Shown: positions 9,408 through 22,843, counted from the stretch's first letter. The stretch: 64,000 bases of DNA from Rotaria sordida (GCA_905250125.1 CAJNOL010000746.1:1-64000); one strand, 5' to 3'. Notes: generated by a model not told the origin, from the sequence alone. Program-made: numbers and translations.

Positions 9408-12400
9408 TTACTCAAAATAACTATGATGAATTCGACTTATTTCACGTAAAATTGACATCTGCACGGGAAATCCACGCGAATTGCAAGTCACATCTTTCCA
9501 CGCGACCATACTCTACAAATAAAAATGGTCTCTAGACAACCATCAAGAGAAAGAAAAATTGTGGATCATACATCGTTTCGCAAACGAGAAAATGACATGT
9601 TAGAACCATAGTGAAAATTCCATATTTCTGCTTCGACCCAAGCATTATCTGTATTGCGAGCATCATCAATGTAACCTGAAACGATATAGAATGGATTAAA
9701 ATCGAACAAAATAGAAAAAAGAAATTCACCTCTATAGACCATATGTGCTTCGAAGTCATTCTGTTGATCATCATCATTATTATCCGAACGAGCAAATGAT
9801 TTAAAGTACTGACAATGAATTGGCTTATATTTGAGGAAGAAATGAGAAAAATTACTCTTACCTCGATCATGTCTTGTTCTTGTAAAGATAAACTATATTC
9901 AGAAGCGTCATCTTGAAAGGTAAGTTGATTAAAAGTACGGCACACCACACTATATAGTGATTCAACACCCAAAATTTTACTCTACACATACAAATATCAA
10001 TAGAAGCTGTTCAATGATCACTGTCGATACTCACGCCAGGTAATTGCCAATCGTTGGTTATTTTATCTTTGAATACCATTGCTTCAAGAATTCGTTGTCC
10101 ATCAACAAGAGTACATTGATCACGATATTTTTTCCATCGAGTAATAATGGCTATTGTGGATTTATTTGGACCCCATCGAATGAGAGCACCACGACCACGT
10201 ACTCCAGTACGACCTATTGGATTTCTACATCAAGTCAAATTAACATTTTAACGTTGGATAGATAAGGTGAGAAAAAAAATATGTATAGATGAACGTACAA
10301 AGGTAGAAACAATTGAGTATCGAGTCGATACGTAACTGATGTTTCCTCGTCTGGATTTGCCACCCAAGTTGTCCGATCGATCACCATCTATATAAATTTA
10401 TCATTCCATTATATGATATTCATTCTCTAAGAAGAAAACAACCTTTTTCCCATCGGGTAATTGTAATTCAACAACTTGATTCCATTTGTACTCGGATGCT
10501 GGAATTATAAAATCGTTTGAACTGAGTGACATCAGTGACGGTTCAATTATTCTAAAACGAGCTGATTAATTCCTAAGTATTATGAATATAACATACGTAT
10601 CGAGAGCCGGTTGTAATTCATCTCCCATCGAGCTCAATCTCAACCTAATCAAATGCAGTAGTGTAAAAAAAAACATACACAGTGACACTCACAAATTAGG
10701 TTCAACAAATGGGCGTTCATCGTCTTGAAAGCAAATATGTTCTTTTGGTAATGTAATCAATGTAGGATCATAGAGATCGAATTGACGCTAAAAATGCAGT
10801 AGATATTGACAAATTGAAAATAGTTAATAGAAAACTACAGTTTACCGTCCATGGAATGTATTTTTCAGTAACAGAAAATCGAGCTTCATTAGTATAGACA
10901 TAAGGTGATTCACGTGATAGAACATGAGAATATTTTTGACTTTTAGGTAATGGTTTATCTTTCTGATATATTGTCGCATGAAGTTTTTCAAGTAATATAT
11001 GTGAATCGATCACCATTTTTTCTAAGGAAAAAATACGATCATTAATCTGTCGTAAAGATTTTCGTACAGTATCCATATCTTGTTTTCCATCGGTCACACT
11101 AAAATACAGAAAGATATTGAATCTGATAATGACGTGCATTTTCATTTGATCACCTCTTCGAAAGATTTTCAAGTCTTTCTTGAACTTTTTCGGTTTCTAC
11201 TGTTTTAGCAAAGAATTCTTTCGCTTTATATTCCCAATAGAAACTAGTTTCATTATCTACCCAATGAAGTTCTGCGTTTTGCTAGAATCAAAACAGAAAA
11301 AAAAAATACAATTATTGATTAACTACCTAGAAAAACAGACTAAATATATAGCAACAAGTAATTATTGTCTAGAAAAACAAGGACGGATAAGATCGTTTTC
11401 TCTCCTTATGGCTACTCACTATGGTTTCTCTCCGTACGCAAACGAGAAACATTGTTTTGATCAACACTCGTAATGGATACGGGTGTCGATAGACAAATCG
11501 ATTGTGATATGTTGGAAAACTGACGATCGGACTATCGTCAGAGGATATCTTTCATGTGATTTTAACACAAGAAATCGAAATGGTTTTTTTTTCTGGGGGA
11601 AGTGAGAAAATGATCTTATTTGCCCTCGTCGTTTGAAAACAAGTCATTGACTATGATAGATCTTATATGTATACAAAGTAGAGATATCGCTTGGAACATT
11701 CACTAATAGTTACATCATTATTAACTGAAAACAATACGAATAGAAAGGAAATAGAGAGATCTGCTCTCGAAAGCTATGTAATTACATTCTTTGTCTTCTC
11801 GTGATTGATCATTTGTCGACATGGTTTACAATTGAGTAATCGTCCAACTAACGAACGATTTTCAATCGATACCGATGATGAATCATCAATTAAGTCGTCT
11901 GTATTCAAATTGACATTATTCGATGTATTCGACATATCAACAGCAAGAGGCGTTGCTGAACTTGTACCATAGCCAGAATCTCCTCCTACATTGTGTGATG
12001 ACAATTGTAACCGTGCTTGTTGAGTACTTTTCTTATCTAAATATTCCTTCCACTTGAACATACATTGACCAGCTTTGGAAATTAACATACCTAACAATCA
12101 ACAAAAACAAACATCAATATAATATCTAGATAAAAAAAAAACAGGAAAAGAAATCTTATTACCAATGTATGAGATAACAATTAATGGAGGTGGTAGACGA
12201 GGTCGTTTTGTATATTCTATCATAATTTCATATCGATTATACATCCAAATTTTCTCCGATTGACTCTGTATTCGTGCTCCTGTCAAACTAATCGAAAAGA
12301 AAATGAAAAGTGAAACATGTAATTCTTGATTTAATATGCTAATACAAATATATAATACCTGAACATGGCTGTCAAGAGAGAAATGAGAAATCGTTTGGCC

Positions 12401-15400
12401 AAGAAAAAATACTGAATAAGAAGAAACCATGCGATCCATGATGTTTGATTACATTCAGGTGATGATATTCCATAGCGATTGTATGTAGAGAGACGATCAT
12501 CTGCAAAAAAGAACGATAAACAAATATTTGATTTTCATTACAGAAAATTTTTTCATTGTGTTTTCAAAATTTACATTTAAATGAAGGACCATGAGACAAT
12601 CTTAAACAGGCATATTTACGGTCGATGCCACTCGTTACATTGATAGAACACGATTGATGTGGATTTTTTAAGTCGGCCATGTCAGTAGTGAACAATGCCA
12701 TGAGACCACGAAATACAAATGCTTTGGTGAACAAATCCAAGCCAAGTGGATAATGAGGATAGAGAACAGCTGTAATAGCTACACCTGATGAGATCATAAA
12801 GATAACGAACAATTGTAAAAATGTAAAAAAATCATTCATAATCTAAATATGGTTTAATAGAACAGTTTGAAAAGACTCAAAAAAGAGTGAAAATAACTAA
12901 CCATGGATCGAAGTCGAATCATCATCGGGCCAAGTGTAGAACTAACCGGAAAGTAGACGAACAATATTCGATAGTAATAATAAATCAGTCCGATGCCCAT
13001 AATTGCCTTAGCTGTCAAAATTCGACAAGCTAAAAGAGAGAAAAGAGAAGAACGAACGACGTAATATTTCAAATTGAGTACATATCTATTATTATTCTTA
13101 CTCCCAAAATTCCACAAGCCAAGGATACGAAAACTGAGATATAGAGCAAGAAATATGATCTGTACAATGACATCGGGTATATCTCGTTGTAAGGGTAATC
13201 TATTTTGTGACTATAATAATAACAATTCTACTACGTAGATGTGATGATGATGATAATTGTACATGCGCTAAACTTACATAAAACTTTACGTAAGCAACAC
13301 GAGTATTTTCGAATGCAATTGATGCTGTCCACAACCAAACGAAACAATCAAGCCATAAATTCCCACATGAGGGCCACATCACTGCTAATGTGAAAAATGA
13401 TAAATAGACTAGATAAGCAACGAAATTCATATAAAATTTTGTTATCGGTGCATTCCACAATGTTTTGATTTGTTGAATGGTATTCTTTAATTTATCATAT
13501 CGACGAAAACAGGACATTGGTCGTCGAAAAAGACTATTCTATATGTATATACAGACAAAAGAATAGTAGAATAGAAGACAATCATCAAGTGAACAGAACA
13601 TACTCCATTGCGTACTGAGGCTTCACTTGCATATGTTTCCAATTTCTTTCCCTCTATGAATAAGAAAACAGGTAATAGATTAAACGTCTGGAGACAATAA
13701 AAATGTATTGTCAATTATTGTCTCAATGTTGTCTGTAGACTTTTTCTTTTTACTTTGCATATCGTTTGCTTTTTCCGATGTTGGTGGACTTTGATCGATC
13801 GAAGAAAAACTAATCCAAAATTGCATCGGAAATATGAGACAAGCACTGATTATAATCTACATATTTTATATAGAAAAATAAAGAATTTGAACGTTTGAAG
13901 GCATCGTTTCCTTCTACTTACTTTAAGATAATCAGGACATTTAAAAAGACCCCAGGAAAGTTCACGCACAGTGATTTCATCGTAGAATCGTTGAGTAACT
14001 AATTTTTGATAAGCAGGATGTACCATAAATGCTCTATTGTCAGCTCTGTACGCTAGTTCAAAAGTAGTCATATGATTCCAATCCTAGAATATTTCAAAAA
14101 GGAGAGTATCTCTACTAAATCATTCGTTCTTAGCATATGAATTTATTTTTTTTACTGAATTTTTGTCATCGAGCATTGCAAGTGTACGTTCCTGGTCTTC
14201 GTTAAAGGATTTTTCGAGTACACCCACAGCATAATCTGAAAATTCTCTATAACAAAATTGACGATAATTATTGCCTGAAAAGAAAACAGAGAAATAAAAA
14301 ATAGGCTTACTTGGCTTGTTTTTCGATTCGCAATCGTTGAGTGGGATCATGGCAATAAATTGCCAATTTTTTAAACATCATATAACAAATCAATGCCATT
14401 GGAATCGGTTCTAATGAATGTTTCCAGAAAATCTTGGCCAACTGATGTCGATTCATGAGTACGGCATAGATAATCAAATAACGAATAGCCTAATGAAAAA
14501 AAAACGTCGTGCCCGATAGGAGGAAAATCTTGAAACGCACCTTTTTCTCTGCTTTTAGTCGATGTTGTTGAATGTCTTTGTCTGTTTTGTCACAAAAATA
14601 GATGCCCACAGCATTACAATCCATTTCATATGGACGAAAAAAGCCACTAATACCAGTGAGACACTTCATAATAATATTGAGATGATGATCAATAAAATTT
14701 TGTGGTATTTCGTCGTCATCCTAGGAAAGTACAATAGATGGACATCAAAGTTTAGATATAAAAGAAAAGGAAAATAATTATCATTTACTCCAGCTATGCC
14801 AAGAATGCCTTTCCATGATGTTTGTTTTAGAAATTTACGATCTTTCGCGTTCTTAAAAAGATTAAACAATTCGTCCGATGTTAAATATCGATGTGGAATA
14901 AATTCATTATCAAGAAAAATATCGACAAATGTTTCGAGATTTTTTCCAAGAACAGCCTTAGCAAAAAAATCATATTGTATAGAATACTTCGTATCATTAT
15001 CACGTTGAAAAATTTTCGATAGAGCCAAATCGGGCAAATTCCAATCGAGTATTAAAGTAAGATTGTGTCTCAATTGCGCATAAACTCTATTTCCAGTTAC
15101 AACTCTTTGAGCTAAAAAAATACAAATATAGTTGAAGTGTCAGTAAGATATAGATTTCCAATTCTCACATTCTATAAGAGCGAATAAAATAAATTTGCGA
15201 AAATCATTGAGTGACTCTATTGAGCTTTTTACATCGACAAATGTCAAAAATTTTCGTCTTCCTTGATCGGCTTTTTTGACAATTGCAATGATATTATCAC
15301 GGATTTCGTTTCGTCTTACATGATTATCTATCAATGCTGGATATTCGTTGAGTAAACGTTGAGTTAGTTCAACTTTTAGATAACTATCCTCAAATTCTTT

Positions 15401-16988
15401 ATCGCTTCTAAATGTAAAAAAAAGAAAAAAAATTCTGATTGAAATCTGGAAAAGTTAACTATGAATACTTGGCATGAAATTCTTCATAGGCAAAAGCGAT
15501 GATATCAGCAACTGATCCGGTTCCTTTGAAAATAACCACAGGAATTTCTTCGTGAATTTTTGTATGCAAAAGTTTAATTGTTCCTGGTGTGCCTCGTACA
15601 AAAGTACAAACCATCGGAAAACCACCTTCATTCCATCCATTACTTTCATGAGCTGAGGACGGTGACGTTGTTGTTGCTCCATCTAAATAAAATATATATA
15701 TATATATAGATATAGATCGCGCTGGTATTGGCTTTGTACCTGTTATTGGAGAAAACAGATTGGGAGATACTGTCGCTTGTTGATGCAGTGCTTCTTGATG
15801 TAAACTATTTTCGAAGCGTTCTCGAAATCTATTTGTAGCACTATCAGCTGAATCAGCTAATTTTTCGAATTGTCTTTCATCACTATCTGCAGCAGCTGAG
15901 CTTTGTCCAACATTCATTGAAGCACTACCAATTGCTTTTTCACGAATAATAATAAAATGAGTGTGATCACTATTCAGCGAGAGATTACCACGTTTTCGTG
16001 TTGGCACTTTCACTTCCTATCATTAGGTAAATTTTACTCAAGTGAGAAATAGAGTTGATTTTTTAAATACCATTTTTGATTTATTTATACCCGGTCTCAG
16101 ATCAATAGCATCTATGATAACGTCATCACAAACGATGCCAATTAAAATAAGTCTTTTTCGTTTTTTCGGCTCCCGACCCAGTTGGGTATCCCATATATCA
16201 TAAGCTCGTCTCAATGCCTATTTTATAGATATTATATATATATATATATCAATAAAATTGCACATAGCTATTATTTACGATCTCTTCTCGAAATGCCGAC
16301 CCAATAAGTTGTGGAACACCTATATCGATACCGTTCGTTATGAACCAAACTTCAGATGCATTTACTATCTGAAAAAAAAAACAGTCCATATACTTTTCAG
16401 ATCAAGTATATATAAAATGTAGTATACATTTTTGATACCACGCTTAAGTGCTTCAATTGTTTTTGTATTTTTTAATGTTTTATAATTGGTGACATTGCTA
16501 AGAACAGGTATGACAATGTTGGCTGTTTGCATATGCCACTCATTAATCATGAATCGACGAATGTCACCCAATGGAATGTTACCATCCACATAGAGAAACG
16601 GTCGAGGCTTCAAAATACAAAAAAAAAATATTCTAATTAGTTGATAAATTAGTAGAAACCCCAATTTTCGTTCTCATTTGTAATATAATAAATTAGCTTT
16701 ATACCCGAACAAAGAATGACGATCTAGTATCTGTAGATATTGAAAAAAGTGCAATACCTCCAAGCGAATAAATTTAGCATAAAGACTTACATTATTGATA
16801 TAACTACTGGGACAATCTTCGAATTCGAACGTGCCCCAACAGGCACCATATTGTTGTTGAATATATGCGTTATAAACGACTGGATTTGATGTGGAAAATG
16901 TACGATAGATGGTATCGTTCGATTTTGTTTTGCCGATAGGATCATCATTTGTATTTATTAAACTCTGTTGCGTCGTCGACGCAAACAT
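9408..16988 (-). CDS. TRPM2-like cation channel with NUDT9-homology domain, many exons
   Basis: Exons on the minus strand, separated by introns often of 30-70 bp, spell a complete TRPM-type protein. From the N-terminus: YGACWGTFEFEDCP and AKFIRLE, typical of the TRPM start; SLOG/MHR blocks (RPFLYVDGNIPLGDIRRFM, GGFPMVCTFVRGTPGTIKL, IPVVIFKGTGSVADIIAFAY); ankyrin-like helices (LILDWNLPDLALSKIF); membrane segments S1-S6 between about 13.5 and 12.4 kb; the TRP helix (EKIWMYNRYEIMIEY, RPRLPPPLIVISYIG); a coiled coil near 11.1 kb; and the NUDT9-H domain (RNPIGRTGVRGRGALIRWGPN, DDARNTDNAWVE). The last exon is 9408-9512 and carries the closing NUDT9 helices. The start chosen is ATG 16988; an AG precedes it directly, so an upstream exon is possible. 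TRPM2 channels are Ca2+-permeable and gated by ADP-ribose. Three exons give the Nudix box, which lacks the catalytic glutamates. Confidence 0.9.
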
Positions 16989-18618
16989 CTACAGTAAAAA
17001 GTAAAGTTGATAATCAATTAATTATTCTAAGCTTATACATCGCCAATATTCGTATTAGATCTTTCCAAATGTTAGTAACAACTAATCTAGATACAAATTC
17101 TCTATATTTGAATTTTTTTCTCTATCTATTCATTTTTACTTCTTATTTTTGTGTTACTTGTCTGTGGTTATCATGCTTCGTTGCATTTTAATCGATAGGA
17201 GAGACAGGAAGAGAGAATGCGAGAAAAATTGTTAAGTTTTCTATCATGAACAATATAGAGCCGTGTTAAAAAAATGAATAAATCAGATTTTCGTCAATCA
17301 GAATGCAACAAACTCTTAATAGAATTTCAGTTTTCTGAAGATTTTTAAAATATAAAATAAGCGAATATTTGATAACTGGTGTCGTTTTAGAAATTTTTCA
17401 AGAATCAATAGAATAAAAATAATTGGAGCATCGAGAATTTCCTGTCACTTGAAAGAAGAAAACACAGAATTTATGTGAAGGAATCGATAGAGATAAGCTG
17501 TTATTAGGTATTTAGAATAAACTGTCCATGACAATTCTCGTACCATTGACTTTTTAAAATACTTTTAAAGCAACGAATTAGATCTCATAGATGTATAATT
17601 GGAACAACTTTGTCAATAATGGTACGTAATACAAGCAATCCTGCGAAACAGTCAAGTTCTCTAAATGAAATACACAGTTCAGTTCTTAAAATTTTCTCAT
17701 TTTTTTTCTCCGTGGTTCAGAAGAAAAGTAGTAATATTCATGTTGTTTTATGTTTTAAAATCGTATATTCTCAAGATATAAATTTTTATTTTTCTTTCCT
17801 TTCTTATAACGTTCATCACTATGAAAAGCTCTTTGATACTCTTATTCGATTAAACAAAATAGCAATGTGTTTTATCGATAAGATCTCTAATTGTATGAAC
17901 GAATGATGACAAACACTTGTTTTTCTAATTCGACATATAAGCTGATTGAATGTATCTGTAGAAAAAAGTAATCGCTTGAAAACATCTAATATCTCCTGAG
18001 TAACTATCTCAATTTTCAATGAATACAATAAAGAGGGGTTCCATCCTATCATCGAAAATCATGCCTGATACCGATGTACTGGTCAATTTCATCTAGTTTA
18101 AGATTTCGCTCTGTGCTGTAAAAAACTAGAATTGTCATGAATTTCACTGTGGTTAACAATCAATGTTTTCATCCATTTATGAAGATCTTTGACCGAAGAC
18201 TAGAGACATCTTAGGACATTGAAAAAAAAATGTTCAAAACTCCTGAACAAAGCAAATCTGTACGTTTTTGGTTAGATCTTATGTTGCAGAGAACATACTT
18301 TCGGCTATACACCTATAAAAAAAGGAAGCATCCTTTGCTCAACTTTTTCAGAAATCCTCGGTAACAATTGGGGTCAGAGTATATTTTCAAAAATCAATTT
18401 TGCTTAGACAAGGCATGTCAATGTATCTGCCTTCGATTATTGAAAATCGCTAATCTCTATGTCTTATTGTTATTGAGTTATTTGAAAAAAAAGCTACATG
18501 ACGTATATTTTGGTGTCTATAATAGGATATAAAAATAATAGAATCTTGCTTTCTTAGATTTTCAAATCATAATGATACTAGAATATCCATCGAATATGAT
18601 TTTCGTATTGTTTGCCCT
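16989..18618. other. Intergenic, no gene recognised
   Basis: AT-rich sequence between two minus-strand genes. It may contain the TRPM2-like gene's promoter or a 5' non-coding exon, but none is identified. Short frames at 17.6-18.1 kb lack coding character. Confidence 0.5.
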
Positions 18619-19374
18619 CTATTCAACTTCATGATTGATCATTTGTATACCAGTTGTAACTACACCGATGATCATCAAGGAAAGCATAAGACCGATACCA
18701 CCATTAATAACAATAGCCAATATGCGAGCGAGCTTTCTTAATCGTTTCTCTCGATATGTTCTCATTCCTTCCGTATGTAGGCCAGTAACGCCTCCTTTTA
18801 AAAATTCCCAGACGGCTGTTCCGTAAGGTACAGGTTGTGAATTAAAATAATAAAGGATATTGTGTAGCGCCAACGGTTCTTCGCCATAATGATCGAAGAC
18901 AAGTGCATCTGTCGGTTTAACATGACTTGTATTGTATGTCTTCCAATGTGTTTTATCAGAAGCCAAAGCAAAACTTTGAATAGCACAAAAATGTACTTCT
19001 TGATCAATATTTTGAATTTCTTGGTATGCACGTTTCAGTTTATGTTTCATCTCTAGATACAAATACGGCTTAGATACAGTATCATTGCTCAGCCACATCC
19101 TGGGATCCATCAGTCGAATACGAAGTAAATTTCGACGAACAATTAACCAATATGAATCTTTTTTCAGCGAACGAGCAGAAAATGGTGCTTGAAATTTGTA
19201 ATCATTATGACATTCATGATTTGATGCTGTATGTGGTCTTGAACGACTAGAAGCATGTATTGATTGTACTTCTTCGCTTTGACGATCAGCAGCATCCCAT
19301 GGACTGATGACCAGATGAATTTCATGGTCTTCTTTCGGGATATGTAAGATACGAGCGCGAGCCGACTGAGCCAT
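18619..19374 (-). CDS. Unrecognised single-pass membrane protein
   Basis: A single frame of 251 codons from ATG 19374 (MAQSARARILHIPKED) to a TAG at 18619-18621. Ten further in-frame codons lie upstream without an ATG, preceded by a possible acceptor (TTAGTAG at 19405), so a 5' exon could exist. The protein is hydrophilic and rich in His, Ser and Arg. Near residue 220 an amphipathic basic stretch (YREKRLRKLARI) leads into one strong membrane helix (GGIGLMLSLMIIGVVTTGI), leaving a 7-residue tail. This is a tail-anchored or C-terminal single-pass topology. No domain is recognised. It lies head-to-tail upstream of the TRPM2-like gene. Confidence 0.65.
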   Translation of the reverse strand: MAQSARARILHIPKEDHEIHLVISPWDAADRQSEEVQSIHASSRSRPHTASNHECHNDYKFQAPFSARSLKKDSYWLIVRRNLLRIRLMDPRMWLSNDTVSKPYLYLEMKHKLKRAYQEIQNIDQEVHFCAIQSFALASDKTHWKTYNTSHVKPTDALVFDHYGEEPLALHNILYYFNSQPVPYGTAVWEFLKGGVTGLHTEGMRTYREKRLRKLARILAIVINGGIGLMLSLMIIGVVTTGIQMINHEVE

Positions 19375-19614
19375 CGATTTTTCGATGAATAACGCGTTCA
19401 CCACCTACTAATGACAATAAATATCGACATAGAATATCAGTAATTTACATTATTCTTGTACCAACAAATCGAGTGAAGTTACATGCGTATATAAAACATG
19501 AAGCACGAGAATAATGCGATGTAAAGTAAAAAAAAAAGATCGAAAGAAAACGACAGAAATAAGTTCTACCCGCTTGCAAAATCGAACAGATGTTCCTATA
19601 TTTGTGGTCGAGTT

Positions 19615-19941
19615 TCATAAATACATCATCGACAGTATTTCTGTTTGCTTTCTGAAGAAGTGAAATACATCACGATACTGAGTCAAAGGCAACCCTCGAA
19701 AAATGACGTCTTCAAGAAGAAAAAGATGCCACGCTTTTGTACCATGAAAACGATAAACGAGATAACATGGTATAAAGACGACGTTTTTATCATGTTCATG
19801 GTAAAAAAAACTTGATATTTTTTCTGGAAAACGTCGATTTTTTACCATGTAACTGAGCGAGATATGTAAGGAAAGACTCGTATGGGCTATTGAGATTTGT
19901 GAGATATTTATACAAGCAGGAAAAAAGGGCTTCTTCTCCAA
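19615..19941 (-). CDS. Possible exon or small gene, unrecognised
   Basis: A 108-codon frame. Its C-terminal half (FIPCYLVYRFHGTKAWHLFL and RGLPLTQYRDVFHFF) has protein-like composition, while the N-terminal third is low complexity. I could not join it in frame to the membrane protein downstream at 19374. It may be a remnant. Confidence 0.3.
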   Translation of the reverse strand: MEKKPFFPACINISQISIAHTSLSLHISLSYMVKNRRFPEKISSFFYHEHDKNVVFIPCYLVYRFHGTKAWHLFLLEDVIFRGLPLTQYRDVFHFFRKQTEILSMMYL

Positions 19942-20170
19942 TATCTTTTATAGTTCCCTGTACTGAAACCATTATGAATTTGTTTGAGCCTCATCTGCGG
20001 TCATTCTTGCGCATTTCTCATTTGATTTTTTGACGTGAACCATCCTATTTCATCTCGGAAGCAATGCCATTTGATTTTGGTGAGAACAAAGCCACAAATT
20101 TAATGATATTCCTATTACTATTATTAACGATCGCAAGTTTTAGTCCGTTCATTAATCTGATGAATGGTAT

Positions 20171-20930
20171 TGTAAGGTGCAGACAATTCAAACTTCCAGT
20201 AAACATTTTTTTTCGCGTTTTTTTACATCATTTGATAGAGCTTGAGCTGCTGATCACGAAAAACTACTTTTTAGCCTTAGCAAATACTTTCTTCCAGTCG
20301 AAAAATACGAGATGCTCGAAAGGTGTCTGTTAGCCTGTCTGTAAAGCTGAGAGAGAGAGAGAATTGAGAGTGAGTGTGTGTATCGTAGACTTAATTTTTT
20401 AAGACCAAAAAATCACGTTTGAACAATAAAAAATAATTCCAAAAAAAAACGATGAAGAAGAATAGTGTATATATAGGAGAAAAAAAAGAAGGAAAAAATG
20501 TGATCTATGATCACATTTTTTACACAACGCATCATGCATCATGAATCAAGAAGAAAAGGAAAACTGTGAGCGAGAATCACATTTTTAACAAAACGCGCAC
20601 AAAGAAAGTGATGACTTGAGTCATCGCTAACAGTGTCCTTTCTCGAAATGCACCAAATCTTTTACTTCGCTCTTTTCTCCAGCTTCTGAAAATTTTTTTT
20701 TTCAGAAGCTGGAAAAAAGAGCGAAGCCGAAAATTTAGCACATTTTGAAAAAGATGTGTTTTTTCGAAAAAACGGCTTCTCCCGATTATTTCGAACTTTT
20801 CGACCGGAAAGAAGTACTTGTTGAGACTAAAAAGTAGTTTTTCGTGATCAGCAGCTCAAGCTCTATCAAATGATGTAAAAAAAGACAAAAAAAAGTTTTT
20901 ACTGAAAATTTGCATTGTTGGCACCTTACA
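20171..20930. mobile_element. 760 bp foldback element (inverted-repeat DNA element)
   Basis: The left end (tgtaaggtgc at 20171) matches the reverse complement of the right end (gcaccttaca at 20921). The arms continue for about 130 bp, with a near-perfect core of about 55 bp around gagcttgagctgctgatcac at both ends. In the middle lies a second palindrome, ttcagaagctgga at 20701 against its complement at about 20677-20690, flanking an A/T run. No transposase is encoded; an 89-codon frame at 20064-20333 only reads through the left arm. Target-site duplications are not clear. It is non-autonomous. Confidence 0.8.
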
Positions 20931-20989
20931 TGTTACACAGATAGACGTTTTAGAGTAGTCTAGATAGAATATACATATATTTAGATTAG

Positions 20990-21226
20990 TGTAGTTTGTC
21001 ATCGTTCATCGCATATTTGCTTTATAAAGCCAATGCCGAAAAGAAACTTAAATTTGTAAATTATCGTTTATAACTTATTCAAAAAATTTTAGAAACTTAT
21101 AGTGTTCCAAAATCTATAGTAAGTCGTCCTGCATTAACTGATCAATCAACTAGATATACTGCTAGACACTTTCCATCTCTTGTACCTCACACAACAAATA
21201 GAAAAATTTCAAAAAACTTTTGTTGA
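20990..21226 (+). pseudogene. piggyBac-type transposase C-terminal relic
   Basis: One frame reads SSFIAYLLYKANAEKKLKF, a TAA at 21071, then LETYSVPKSIVSRPAL and finally RHFPSLVPHTTNRK before a stop at 21224-21226. This follows the order at the end of piggyBac transposases: the 'N...LYK.AN....l.F' helix, a short linker, then the basic 'G/RHFPS.iP.T..rk' motif before the Cys-rich finger. The Cys-rich finger itself is absent and the catalytic core is missing, so this is a dead fragment. It starts 60 bp right of the foldback element. Confidence 0.55.
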
Positions 21227-22833
21227 CTGATCTACGCTATGTAATTACGTAATTATTGCAATACAGGTTTTTATGTCGTTAATTCTTTTGAGAACTATTA
21301 TACTTTATTACATTAACTTTACTTCTCGTATGTTATTGTATTGTTGCTTGTTATACTTCTTGGATGTATGGTTTGTTTCTGTTGTTTCAAAATAAACGTC
21401 GTGTATCTTTAGCATTAAGTGTGGATGACAAAATTATGAATGATAGTTTTCAACTATAATTGATTTTGTAAATAAAAATCTAACTTTTTTTTTAAAAAGA
21501 AGTCAGTCTTTAAAGAATTAAGGTGGAAACTAACCGTACTTACGTATTGAGTGATACTGGAATGTGCGAGTCTGTTTTGTATATAGGCAACCGATTTCGT
21601 TTCGTATTTATCGTTGGCAAAATTACTTGACTTTTTTTCACATAAATGTGTCTATGTGAATTAACGAAGCATGACGTTTGTATCAAGCAGGCAATTTTTT
21701 TTTCATCACTGTGCTCATCATCACATGTATTTCGTTGTCTACGATATTCTTTTTTTTCTTTTTTGCTGTTCTGCGCACTTCATATGGATACGATGAGAAA
21801 ATAATAATTAATATTGGCATATGCGAGTGCATTGCAATAAAATGTCGAAGTTCATCTCGGATAAGTCAATGAAACAGTAATGTTTTTAGTTTCATATAAG
21901 ATCATTGCGTTAAAAAAATGGAAAAAAGTGTACTGAAACAGTGGTTTTCAAATTATTCATTAAAAAAATTTATAAATTTTTTGTTTCGAAAAAATCGCAA
22001 TTCTGCGTTTACTTTGATTAGTTTTGTATGATTTTCATTTCATATATCTGATTGTTTTGAAAAATCAAAATTAATATATTACTCTTAATATTTCTGAACC
22101 ATCTTTATTCAAGAATTTGGTTATGACTAGAAAATCCGAATTCACCTCTTAGTTGCATAATTTTTTCACCATTTTCATCTTATAACCTTGATTATTTGTA
22201 AAACATCAAAATCATGACATTATTTTCACAACTTTTGGCTCTTTTCATTCAACTTTTTTATGTAAATCAAGAAAGTTTTGCAAGATTCTAGATCAGTGAA
22301 TTTGCTATTTTGTGGTTGAATGACCACTAGTTTTTTTTTTCAAGACTTTTTTGTGAAATACATGACGAGAAACGATTAACTTAGGGTTTATGTATACATT
22401 AATCTTTACAAGTAGCGTATTTACGAAAATCAATATTGGCAAGGACAAGAAAGACGTTTTGCGCTGCTCTTTTGGCAACATAAATTATCATATTTAGTGT
22501 TTTGCATGTTCGTCACTTTGTAGTGGTTATGGAAAAAAATGAATCTTTCAAAAATACATTGCGAAGCCCTCGAAGAACAACTCATGTGAAGTTCGGAAAA
22601 TACGAGGTAACATTATTTCACTTGAGTTTCCATGAGACACAGGTGAAAAAAAATGCATCCTGATCATTTCATGTTTTTCATGAGATAAATTTCGTGAACG
22701 TGTAGCTGTTTTTGATATTTTTCTAAAAGGTTTTCACGCCATGACTTTGGTGTAAAATTCACCAAAATCACAGCGGTCACGACAAATCTCAAATTGGTAT
22801 CAATTTTCACTAAATGTTTGATCGCTGATATCT
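21227..22833. other. Non-coding, AT-rich
   Basis: No gene or clear repeat is recognised up to the scaffold gap. A few T-rich frames are unsupported. Confidence 0.5.
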
Positions 22834-22843
22834 NNNNNNNNNN
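22834..22843. other. Scaffold gap (10 N)
   Basis: Ten undetermined bases. The true distance between the flanks is unknown. Confidence 1.

Noticed and set aside
20064-20333. 89-codon plus frame
   Set aside because: Its second half is the left arm of the foldback element.
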